Part shown: positions 1 through 6,896 of the stretch, piece after piece
How the letters are laid out: each line of letters starts with the position of its first letter
Numbering within the stretch: the first letter of the stretch is position 1
Assembly: GCA_035501255.1 (NCBI GenBank)
Contig: DATJWM010000191.1
Coordinates: 1 to 39,916, forward strand
Source of the DNA: JAFAZI01 sp035501255
GTDB taxonomy: Bacteria; Actinomycetota; Actinomycetes; JAFAQI01
Reading direction: 5' to 3'
DNA length: 39,916 nucleotides
The notes under the pieces: model-generated
The model's input: only the letters and a program-made list of their open reading frames with translations
The model's database searches: none
What the model was told of the DNA's origin: nothing
Position numbers and translations under genes: made by a program

Positions 1-141
1 AGCCGGCGAGCTGGTATTCCGACGGCCATGCCGGGGAGCCGACGCCGCCGATCTCGAACGTGATGCGCTTGGGATCGTCCGAGCTCGCGTTCGGTGCGCC
101 GGCGTAGGTGTACGGCGGCTTGGTGCAGGTGCCGGAAGTCC
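1..141. repeat. Terminal direct repeat, copy 1 (circular closure)
   Basis: The first 141 bases are identical to bases 39776-39916. An exact overlap of this length is what a de Bruijn assembler leaves when it closes a circle, and 141 is a common largest k-mer. The repeat lies inside the major tail protein gene, which reads through the junction in frame, so the molecule is circular or circularly permuted rather than bounded by a true terminal repeat. Confidence 0.95.
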
Positions 142-634
142 CGGCCCCGCCGGTCGCGTCGAAGGGCACCGTGAAGTGCGTCGTGTCGATGACCGTCACG
201 GTGTACGAGCCATCGGCGGACGGGGTGGTGTTCGTGCCGGCGAGCGTCGTCGTGTCGCCGGTCGTCAGGCCATGGGCGCCGGACGTGGTGACGTGGGTCG
301 GGTTCGCCGCCGACATCGCGGTGATGGTCGCCGTGCCGCCGTTGGTCGGGGAGGTGACCGGCGTGGCGAAGGTGTTCCACCACCACGGCAGGTCGTCATA
401 CGAGGCCGACATCGGCACCATCAGCCCGACACCGGTCAGCCCGGCGTAGCCGTAGACGTTCTCAGACAGATCGCCCGCCTGGCCGACGAGGATCGGATCG
501 TGGGTCGGGGTGAAACTCGCACCCCCGGGCGTCATGTCGATGACGCGGGTCGCAGCAACCGCGGTCCCGGCGGTGACTTCGACGCCCGCCTGGACGACTG
601 CTACACGAGAGACAGGCGCGTTGTTTGCCGCCAT
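1..634 (-). CDS. Major tail protein, N-terminal part (continues at 39775)
   Basis: The ATG at 634 overlaps the previous stop as TGATG. The frame runs to base 1 and continues in frame from 39775 to a stop at 39192, giving a 405-residue protein. This part starts MAANNAPVSRVAVVQAGVEV and holds a Ser/Thr/Gly-rich stretch with an inserted beta-type region (about residues 100-165, TSGAHGLTTGDTTTLAGTN) of the kind inserted into tail-tube subunits. The product should polymerise as the tail tube. The identification rests on position (after tail completion genes, before frameshifted chaperones and tape measure), on size and on the all-beta composition. Sequence similarity was not tested. A tail-tube subunit with an extra surface Ig-like domain is the best reading. 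Confidence 0.75.
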   Translation of the reverse strand, partial: MAANNAPVSRVAVVQAGVEVTAGTAVAATRVIDMTPGGASFTPTHDPILVGQAGDLSENVYGYAGLTGVGLMVPMSASYDDLPWWWNTFATPVTSPTNGGTATITAMSAANPTHVTTSGAHGLTTGDTTTLAGTNTTPSADGSYTVTVIDTTHFTVPFDATGGAGTSGTCTKPPYTYAGAPNASSDDPKRITFEIGGVGSPAWPSEYQLAG

Positions 635-987
635 CAGGAAGCGACCTCCGGCTCATCCGCCGGGGTCTCGACCGAGGGCTCGTCAGGAGAGGTCGCAGCG
701 GGTGCGGCGTCTTCTGTCGGTCCTTCGGTGGCCCCAGCCGCGGCGGGCGGCGGAGCCTCGGTAGGCGGTGTCCCGTCCGGGATCGTGTTGTGCGGGATGC
801 CCGCGGCTTCGAGGGCATCGCTGTACCCGGTGGGGAGCCGCGAGAAGGCGGCCGGCGAGTACGCCAGCAGGACGTCCGCCACGGCGGGCGAGGTCTCGGT
901 GATGACCTCGGGCGGTGAGCCGAAGCGCGGGTCGCCGAGCACGTGCGCGGTGCCCGTCGGGTAGATGGTGGTCACGGTGTCGGGCAC
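634..987 (-). CDS. Small acidic, proline/alanine-rich head-tail region protein
   Basis: A 117-residue protein of unknown function. The GTG at 987 is chosen because AGGAG lies seven bases upstream of it. The longer reading from the ATG at 1005 has no ribosome site and overlaps the previous stop. The N-terminal half (IYPTGTAHVLGDPRFG and DVLLAYSPAAFSRLPTGYSDALEAAG) looks folded. From about residue 65 it is a low-complexity tail rich in Pro, Ala, Glu and Thr, probably disordered. It sits directly before the major tail protein (TGATG coupling), so a minor virion or assembly role is likely. No family recognised. Confidence 0.65.
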   Translation of the reverse strand: MPDTVTTIYPTGTAHVLGDPRFGSPPEVITETSPAVADVLLAYSPAAFSRLPTGYSDALEAAGIPHNTIPDGTPPTEAPPPAAAGATEGPTEDAAPAATSPDEPSVETPADEPEVAS

Positions 988-997
988 GGTTCGTCTC

Positions 998-1492
998 CTA
1001 GTCATTGGGGTTCATGCCGGCTTCGCGGACCCAGAACGTCACGGACAGCCACGCCGCCGCAGGCGTGCCGAGCAATCCCGCGTTGCGGATCTCCTGCGCG
1101 GCGCACACATCACTGAGCGTCGGGGCGTTCGGATTGGCGGCGAGGAACGCCTTCGCCAGCGGGTTGAGGAAGCCGATCAGGATGCGCGTCGCGTTCGCGA
1201 GGTCAGCGCGGTCGAAGTACAGCCGGCCCTCGATGAGCCACTGGATGTCGATCGAGGTCGCGTCGCCGTAGGCCCACGTGCTCGATGGTTTCGGTGGCAG
1301 GATCCACCACGAGTACGGCGCGGGATCGTCGGGCGGAACCCCGGCAAGGACGGTCTGGCCGGGCCGCAGGGGATCTGCCACCTTCCCTGACCCCGCGCCC
1401 CACACCGACGACACCTTGAACGGGTCGGTCCCGATCGCCCCTCCCAGCGCCGCGAGGCCGTCCACGATCTCGTCGATCCGCGTGGCGCTCAT
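998..1492 (-). CDS. Tail terminator / tail completion-like protein
   Basis: A 164-residue protein whose ATG at 1492 overlaps the previous stop as ATGA. It begins with a helical N-terminus (SATRIDEIVDGLAALGGAIG) followed by mixed beta segments (YSWWILPPKPSSTWAYGDAT, IDIQWLIEGRLYFDR). This layout resembles small tail-terminator and minor tail proteins located between the HK97 gp10-like gene and the tail tube gene. The role, capping the tail tube for joining to the head, is inferred from gene order. No catalytic motif is visible. Confidence 0.55.
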   Translation of the reverse strand: MSATRIDEIVDGLAALGGAIGTDPFKVSSVWGAGSGKVADPLRPGQTVLAGVPPDDPAPYSWWILPPKPSSTWAYGDATSIDIQWLIEGRLYFDRADLANATRILIGFLNPLAKAFLAANPNAPTLSDVCAAQEIRNAGLLGTPAAAWLSVTFWVREAGMNPND

Positions 1493-2079
1493 GCGGCGGC
1501 CTGACGCAGCGCGTCGGTGATGGACTCCTGCACGATCTGGGCCGCGTCCTCGGCTCCGTCCGCGCCGGCCTGCGACAGCCAGTGGAGCGCGCCGAACGAG
1601 TAACCCCGCTGGCCGATGGCGCGGGCGATGAGGAACGCCCGGCTGCGGATCGCGGCGTCCTGGCTGATCTGGGCGATCGTGCCCTTGCGCCGGATGAAGC
1701 CTGCCGAGGATCGGGTGACCAGGGGTGATCCGGCGATCTCCGGCTTCGACGCCAGCCAGCGCGCGATCGCGTCCGTCGGCGGTTGCTTGCCGCTTCCCGC
1801 CGGCCAGCCGAACTCCAGCGGTCGGCCTTCTGGCACGAGTCCCGTCGAAACCCCGACGTGGGCTTCGAGGTCCAGCCCTGATCCCTGCACCTCGGTGTGG
1901 AGGTTCTGGGCGAGGTTGCCGGTGAAGTGGTGCTCATCCTCGACGTTCGCGCGCGCGCGCGACTCGATGGCCGTCTGGCCGGCCTTCAGCAGCCCGGCGC
2001 TCGCACCGGCCGCCCATGTCGCAGGGTCGAGCACGCCCAGCAGCTTCTCGAGGCCGACGATCTCGACGAAGTCGGCCAT
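1489..2079 (-). CDS. HK97 gp10-like head-tail joining protein
   Basis: A 196-residue protein starting at the ATG at 2079, coupled as TGATG to the connector gene. It opens MADFVEIVGLEKLLGVLDPA, then has the long helix typical of gp10-like proteins (LLKAGQTAIESRARANV), a beta region, and a C-terminal helical part ending ADGAEDAAQIVQESITDALR. This helix-then-beta layout and the place after the connector and before the tail terminator fit the HK97 gp10 / Siphovirus tail-component family. It should help attach the tail to the filled head. Confidence 0.65.
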   Translation of the reverse strand: MADFVEIVGLEKLLGVLDPATWAAGASAGLLKAGQTAIESRARANVEDEHHFTGNLAQNLHTEVQGSGLDLEAHVGVSTGLVPEGRPLEFGWPAGSGKQPPTDAIARWLASKPEIAGSPLVTRSSAGFIRRKGTIAQISQDAAIRSRAFLIARAIGQRGYSFGALHWLSQAGADGAEDAAQIVQESITDALRQAAA

Positions 2080-3026
2080 CAGATCCGCACCCGGGTGTAG
2101 TCGGACACGAGCTCGCGCGTCTTGCTGGCGAACGCCTTGCTGAGTTGCGCGGTGCCGAACTGCGTGATCCCGATGACGTCGGTGTTGCCGGCGGAGTCCG
2201 CGAACCGGCTGCGGATGACCTCGATGATCGCGGTCTCGCGCCAGTCGTACGGAACCGAGGTGAAGAGACCCGGCGTCATGGACACGGCGATGCCGGCAGG
2301 GTTCGACGGCCAGCAGGTGCCGAGCCGGATCAGCCTGCCGATCGGTCCGCCGTTCGCCGGCTCGGCGATGTAGTCGGTATCCACGACGAGCGTCTGGCTG
2401 ACCGCCCCGGGCGGGAACATCAGCGACACGGAAGCCACGGAGACGCAGTCGTCGATCGTGAGGAACGGCGATCCACCCGGCGTCCCGGTGTAGGTGAAGG
2501 TGGATGGCGCAGAGGAGACCGCTGCGGACAGTTCCTCGACCACGATCACCGCTGCCGCCGGGGTGAAGCCGGACGCAGTGCCGGTGATGCGCGCCTGCGG
2601 CCCGGTCAGGGTTCCGGTGAACGTGACGACGTACGGCCCACCCGCATTCCCGGACACGTCCACGTTGGCGCCGTCGATGGAGTCGAGCGCCCGGAGTGCC
2701 GTCTGCACGTCCGAGGCGGTGGCGTTGTACGCCAGGTCGGAGGTGGTATCGCCCCCGAAGGTCAGGGCGAAGGTGCCCGCAGTCGGCGAGGAGGCACCGG
2801 CCGCGAGCGTGATCTGCTGGACTTCGGTCGTGGAGTCGGCGAGTCCCGACCACGGACCGGATGCACCGCGGGCGCGGGCCACCATGCGGTTCAGCGTCGC
2901 CGTCACCTCGTCGCACTTGTCGGCGAGGATCAGGTCGAACTCCGGACCCATGTTGGCCGAGCCCGCTGCGGCCCCCGCGAGGCGTGCGCGGACATCGGCG
3001 AGCGTACAGAGGACGCCCGTGTTCAT
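2079..3026 (-). CDS. Head-tail connector with an inserted Ig/beta domain
   Basis: A 315-residue protein just after the major capsid gene. The first 45 residues (CTLADVRARLAG and a helix ending LILADKCDEVTATLNRMVAR) match the start of gp6-like adaptor proteins that sit under the portal. Residues about 60-150 form an inserted beta-rich module (TSDLAYNATASDVQTALRAL, NVDVSGNAGGPYVVTFTGTL) seen repeatedly in phage structural proteins. The remainder (from about 155) returns to a connector-like pattern. Length is nearly twice a plain connector because of the insert. The function, adaptor ring between portal and tail, is inferred from order and N-terminal pattern. Confidence 0.6.
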   Translation of the reverse strand: MNTGVLCTLADVRARLAGAAAGSANMGPEFDLILADKCDEVTATLNRMVARARGASGPWSGLADSTTEVQQITLAAGASSPTAGTFALTFGGDTTSDLAYNATASDVQTALRALDSIDGANVDVSGNAGGPYVVTFTGTLTGPQARITGTASGFTPAAAVIVVEELSAAVSSAPSTFTYTGTPGGSPFLTIDDCVSVASVSLMFPPGAVSQTLVVDTDYIAEPANGGPIGRLIRLGTCWPSNPAGIAVSMTPGLFTSVPYDWRETAIIEVIRSRFADSAGNTDVIGITQFGTAQLSKAFASKTRELVSDYTRVRI

Positions 3027-3056
3027 GCCCGCGCCGCCTCGTGAAGGGTCATGGGA

Positions 3057-4520
3057 TCAGCCCGCGCCGACGCCGACGATGGAGCTGAACGTGGCCGGGA
3101 AGTAGCCCTTCAGGACCTCGGAGACGTAGACGCCGATCCGGTACTGGCGGTCGGTCTGCGCGAAGTCGTACTGGGTGTATTCCTGGCGCACGTCCATCAC
3201 CCAGAGCGACGGGACGTTCGCGTTCGGGAACCAGCCCGGGAGCCGGTTCGCGACCATCAGGACGTTGCCGGCGGGTAGGTTCGGGTGAACCCGCAGCGGA
3301 ACGGCCTGCTGCGTGAACTTGTTCAGGTAGGAGTCGACGTACAGGCCGCCCTGGAGCGTCCCGTCGGCACCCGCCTGGAGGTTGACGCGCATCGTGGTCG
3401 TCGAGCCGTTGGCGAGGACCTTCGCGGTGATGTCCTTCGCCTGCTGGCTGTTGACCCAGATGACGTCCGGCCCGAGCCGGTTCGTGTCCCACTGGGACTG
3501 GAGCGCGACGTCGATCTCCTTGACGCCGCCCGCGTTGTCGCCGGTCAGCGTCGCCCCGGCCTGGTCGAGCCAGTAGCCGTTGTTCGCGCTGGCCTGCCCC
3601 TGCGCGACGAGGCCGTCGAACGCGAGGCTGTTGGCCGTCTGGTCGCCGGTGTTCGCGACGCCGCCGCTGCCCGGCAGCGAGGCAATCACCGTGTTGTCGA
3701 TGACGATCGACGTCTGGCCCGTCGAGAACGCCCAGTAGAGCGTCCCGCTGTGGGCACCGATGAAGACGTTGTACTTGACGGCGCCGCGGACGGCGCCCCA
3801 CGTCAACTTGACGGCCGTCTTCCCGGAGCCGGTCGTGTAGGTCGTCAGGGTGCGGCCGTCCGTCTCACCGACGGCGTCGGCCGAGACGTGGCCCTTGCTG
3901 TTCGCGAGAACGCCTTGGAGCGTCAGCGCGGACACCGCGAAGTCGTACGCGGTGGAGGCGGTGAAGGGGCCGGAGTTCGTGCTGTCGGCTGCGGTGAAGC
4001 CCGTGGCCGATGGCTTGCCGATGGCGGTGCGGTTGCCGCCGAGGATCGCGCCCTCTTCGCCGATCATGGTCGTCTGGAGGGTCTGGATCGACATCAGCGC
4101 GCGCGGGTCATCGAACCCACGGGCCGCCTGGATCGCCTCGAAGGTGATCGTGTTCGGGTAGCCAAGGCTCCGGTAGGCCGCGGACACGTCGTTCTCAGTG
4201 AACGACGGCACCGTGCCGATGGAGCCCTCGGACACGAACGGGTCGATCGCCGTCGTGTTGATTGCGGTGATGGCCTTCCAGTTGACCGCGGTGCCGGTGC
4301 CGCCACCCTGCCGCGGAATGGCGTTCCGCAGCGGTGTGAGGACCGGGTACAGGTTCTTGGCGGGCGCCTCGAGGTTGTAGGCAACGATGCCCGACGTCGT
4401 CGAGAAGCCCTGGGTGGTGGTCGCCTTCTGGAGTTCGGCGCCAGTGAGGCCACTCGCGAGTGCCGCCTTGACGGCTTCGAGGGTCGCTTCGTTGACGCCG
4501 AGCTCCGCGGGGGAGCTCAT
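3057..4520 (-). CDS. Major capsid protein, HK97-type fold with inserted domain
   Basis: A 487-residue protein with a good ribosome site (AGGAG nine bases before the ATG at 4520). The N-terminal part (LEAPAKNLYPVLTPLRNAIP then GGGTGTAVNWKAITAINT) fits the N-arm and E-loop of HK97-type capsids. The C-terminal part (AGNVLMVANRLPGWFPNANV, LWVMDVRQEYTQYDFAQTDR) fits the A- and P-domains. Residues about 205-290 (SALTLQGVLANSKGHVSADA through TWGAVRGAVKYNVFIGAHSG) look like an inserted fibronectin/Ig-type module displayed on the head surface. It follows protease and portal genes, as in HK97-like modules. Confidence 0.85.
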   Translation of the reverse strand: MSSPAELGVNEATLEAVKAALASGLTGAELQKATTTQGFSTTSGIVAYNLEAPAKNLYPVLTPLRNAIPRQGGGTGTAVNWKAITAINTTAIDPFVSEGSIGTVPSFTENDVSAAYRSLGYPNTITFEAIQAARGFDDPRALMSIQTLQTTMIGEEGAILGGNRTAIGKPSATGFTAADSTNSGPFTASTAYDFAVSALTLQGVLANSKGHVSADAVGETDGRTLTTYTTGSGKTAVKLTWGAVRGAVKYNVFIGAHSGTLYWAFSTGQTSIVIDNTVIASLPGSGGVANTGDQTANSLAFDGLVAQGQASANNGYWLDQAGATLTGDNAGGVKEIDVALQSQWDTNRLGPDVIWVNSQQAKDITAKVLANGSTTTMRVNLQAGADGTLQGGLYVDSYLNKFTQQAVPLRVHPNLPAGNVLMVANRLPGWFPNANVPSLWVMDVRQEYTQYDFAQTDRQYRIGVYVSEVLKGYFPATFSSIVGVGAG

Positions 4521-4538
4521 GTTCGGTTGACTCCTGTG

Positions 4539-6200
4539 TTAGCCGATGCCTCGGAGGGGAAGTGGGTTGGCGAGTGCGACCTTCGCCAGTTCCGTCGCGG
4601 CGCGCTTCTGGAGCGCCTCCTTGACGATCGGGTTCTGCTCGCTCTCGGCTGCCTTGCGGAACACCTCGGCCGCGTCCGTGGACGTGGTGTCCGTGGTCAG
4701 GGCGACGCCTCGCTGGTCGAGATAGCGCAGCGGACCGCCCGGGGCTGCACGCTTGGCGACCTCTGTGAGCGTCCCTTCGATCGCGCTGAGGCGATCGGAC
4801 AGCCCACCTGTTGCCGCTTCCACGTCTGCCGTGGTGGCGATGCCGCCGAGCTGCTCGCGCACGCTCGACGCAACCTTGCTGATGAAGTCGGGGTCGGCGG
4901 CGATCTTCGCGAGATCGGGAGCCGGATCGGCCACCTTCGCGATGTCGTCGTCCTTGCCGGCGGCGTAGGCCATGTCGTCACCGACGATGGCGATGACCGC
5001 GTCGGGCGCGGACTCTTCCTCGTCGGCTTCCGTCTGCGCCTGGTCCTCGGGCGTGCCGACCTCCGATGCCTCGGAGCCGATGAAGGCGAGGATGGCCTTC
5101 TGCGCATCGCGCAGCGCCGCGAGCTGGCCGTCATCGACCGTCTGCTCGCCTGCCTCGCACTCGATCAGGCCGTTGATCCAGTCGAGCGCCATGGCCGCGC
5201 TGTACGTGTCGCCACGCGCCGTCTTCGCGATGTCACCGGACTCGGCGGCCTTGCTCTCGTCGGAGGTGTCGATGCCGAACTTCTTCGCGGCGGCCTCGAC
5301 CTTCGCCTTGGCCTTGTCGCCGAACGGCGAGCTGTCCAGCCGGGCGAGTGCGTTCCGGACGTGCGCGGCGTCGTTGATGGGGAAGTGCCGCAGGTCGCGC
5401 GGCGTCGTCTTGCCGTCGCTGTCCTTCTCGCCGCCCGGCTCGATGTAGCCGAAGTCGCTGTCCGGCAGGTCGTTGATGTCGGCCGTGCTCATGGCGGCCT
5501 TGGCAACGCCGACGAGTTCGTAGGGCTGGCCGGCCTCGAACTTGCCGGTGACCGTCACGCCGTCGGCGGTGGTCTTCACGAGCGGCTCTGTCGTGGCCCG
5601 TGCGACGATCCCCGCGTCGCCTTCCACCACCTCGAACTCGCCGGACCGCTTGGCGATGGTCAGGCTGGCATCGGGGTTGGACGGGCGATCGACGAGCGAG
5701 GTTCGGGTCCACAGGAGGTCGGTGACTCGGCGGACGTCCTTGCCGGCGGCCTTCTGCATGGACCACGCGATCCGGCGCCCCTCGATCGAGACGCCCTTGT
5801 AGACGCCGGTCTCGACCTTCTTCACGGCGACCGGATCCACGACGTGGACCTGGCCGGCCATCTTCCGGGTGGCGTCGTTCGGGATGACCGAGAGCGCGAC
5901 ACCGACCGCGGACGGCTGGTGCATCTCGTTGACCGAGCCCCAGCGCGAGTAGTCGGCGGCGGCCTTCTTCAGCCCGTCGTAGTCGACGATCTCGTTCTGG
6001 TCGTCGACCGCCTCGCTGCTGTAGGTGACGTCCACGAGCAGCGTGCCGTCGGCCTGCCGCGCGATCTTCTCGATCGGCGCGAACATCGTGATGTCGGTGT
6101 CTGCCGCGGCCTTGGCGATCGGGGTCGACTCGTCGGCCGCGTTCGTCATGGTCTCGGTCTCCGCCGTTGTGTCGGCCGGCGGTGCCGCAGCTTTGCTCAT
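4539..6200 (-). CDS. Prohead protease (XkdF-like) fused to scaffold-like C-terminus
   Basis: A 553-residue protein with ribosome site GGGAGA before the ATG at 6200. Residues about 40-170 carry the phage head-maturation protease pattern: YSSEAVDDQNEIVDYDGLKK, the SRWGSVNEMHQP segment with a candidate catalytic His, and YKGVSIEGRRIAW. A second domain near residues 245-310 (DINDLPDSDFGYIEPGGE to DKAKAKVEAAAKKFGID) is the DUF6582-type module often joined to these proteases. The rest is acidic and helical, with a coiled C-terminus, as expected for an internal scaffold that is cleaved during maturation. It lies between the portal-MuF region and the capsid gene. Confidence 0.75.
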   Translation of the reverse strand: MSKAAAPPADTTAETETMTNAADESTPIAKAAADTDITMFAPIEKIARQADGTLLVDVTYSSEAVDDQNEIVDYDGLKKAAADYSRWGSVNEMHQPSAVGVALSVIPNDATRKMAGQVHVVDPVAVKKVETGVYKGVSIEGRRIAWSMQKAAGKDVRRVTDLLWTRTSLVDRPSNPDASLTIAKRSGEFEVVEGDAGIVARATTEPLVKTTADGVTVTGKFEAGQPYELVGVAKAAMSTADINDLPDSDFGYIEPGGEKDSDGKTTPRDLRHFPINDAAHVRNALARLDSSPFGDKAKAKVEAAAKKFGIDTSDESKAAESGDIAKTARGDTYSAAMALDWINGLIECEAGEQTVDDGQLAALRDAQKAILAFIGSEASEVGTPEDQAQTEADEEESAPDAVIAIVGDDMAYAAGKDDDIAKVADPAPDLAKIAADPDFISKVASSVREQLGGIATTADVEAATGGLSDRLSAIEGTLTEVAKRAAPGGPLRYLDQRGVALTTDTTSTDAAEVFRKAAESEQNPIVKEALQKRAATELAKVALANPLPLRGIG

Positions 6201-6209
6201 CGGTTCTCC

Positions 6210-6896
6210 CTACTGAGGCGACGTCACGTCGTCGGGGTTGACATCGGCCGAGTCGAGCGCGGTTGCCGAGCGGCCACAGTTCGGGTGTTGCAGCGGGTTC
6301 GCCTCGTAGTCGTCGAGCGTCCAGATCGCCCCGTCGGCGGCCACGCACTCCGGGTCGAAGTTCTCGCCGTCGGTGATCTGGACGTACTGGATGCCGGAGT
6401 CGCGGAACCCCGCCACCTGTCCACCCGCAGCGGCGAGCGAGGTTTCCGTCCGGGCGATCATGTCGGCGCGCCAGTCCGCCTCGTCGTCGAACATCTGCCC
6501 GATGTCGTCGCCGAGCTGCTCCTGCGTCACGTCCGGATCGGCCATGGCATCCGCGACGATGTGCGCCATGTGCTCGCGGTCCGCGGCGGAGATGCCCGCC
6601 ACGAGTTCGCCCGCGTGCTGGCGCGCCCATGCCGCGGCGCGGTCGTTGGGCAGTGAGAAGCCCTGCGCGAGCAGCGCCGACGCGGCGTTCTGGTAGCCGA
6701 GCGAGTACATCACCGCGAGAAGCTCTGCGGTTGGGTCAGCGAGGACGGCGACGTCCTGGCCCCACGGATATCCGGCCGTAGCGTCGATGGGTAGAGCGGC
6801 CTTGCTGACCCCGTGCGCACGTCGAGCGCCGTCGGCGAGGGCGTGGAAGTGGGCCGACCAGAGGTCGCGGAGCTTCCGGCGGACGCCGGCGCGGGT
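6210..6896 (-). CDS. MuF-type head morphogenesis domain, reached by -1 frameshift from the portal
   Basis: In the frame one base back from the portal gene, an open and clearly coding stretch runs from the slippery site at 6896-6902 to the stop at 6210 (228 residues). It starts TRAGVRRKLRDLWSAHFHAL, passes GYPWGQDVAVLADPTAELL, and carries the SPP1 gp7/MuF hallmark near its end (ADMIARTETSLAAAGGQV, then IQYVQITDGENFDPECVAAD and NPLQHPNCGR). Third codon positions here are GC-rich, while the portal-frame reading of the same DNA (6710-6895) is Ser/Pro/Thr-rich and looks like a shadow. No start codon exists in this frame between 7000 and 6714. A coupled start at 6713 (GTG) or 6710 (ATG) would lose the first 61 conserved-looking residues. 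MuF proteins act inside the head with the portal. Confidence 0.75.
   Translation of the reverse strand, partial: TRAGVRRKLRDLWSAHFHALADGARRAHGVSKAALPIDATAGYPWGQDVAVLADPTAELLAVMYSLGYQNAASALLAQGFSLPNDRAAAWARQHAGELVAGISAADREHMAHIVADAMADPDVTQEQLGDDIGQMFDDEADWRADMIARTETSLAAAGGQVAGFRDSGIQYVQITDGENFDPECVAADGAIWTLDDYEANPLQHPNCGRSATALDSADVNPDDVTSPQ

Noticed and set aside
1..141. True long terminal repeat used for packaging
   Set aside because: It lies inside a gene and equals a common assembler k-mer length.
3027..3056. Nine-codon ORF between capsid and connector
   Set aside because: Too short, and probably only carries the ribosome site of the connector gene.
3285..6656. 1123-residue plus-strand ORF
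   Set aside because: It lies opposite the capsid, protease and MuF genes. Its Arg/Gly/Val-rich sequence is the usual antisense shadow of high-GC genes.
6710..6895. Zero-frame end of the portal as a true domain
   Set aside because: Ser/Pro/Thr-rich and poor in structure, while the -1 frame over the same DNA is clearly coding.
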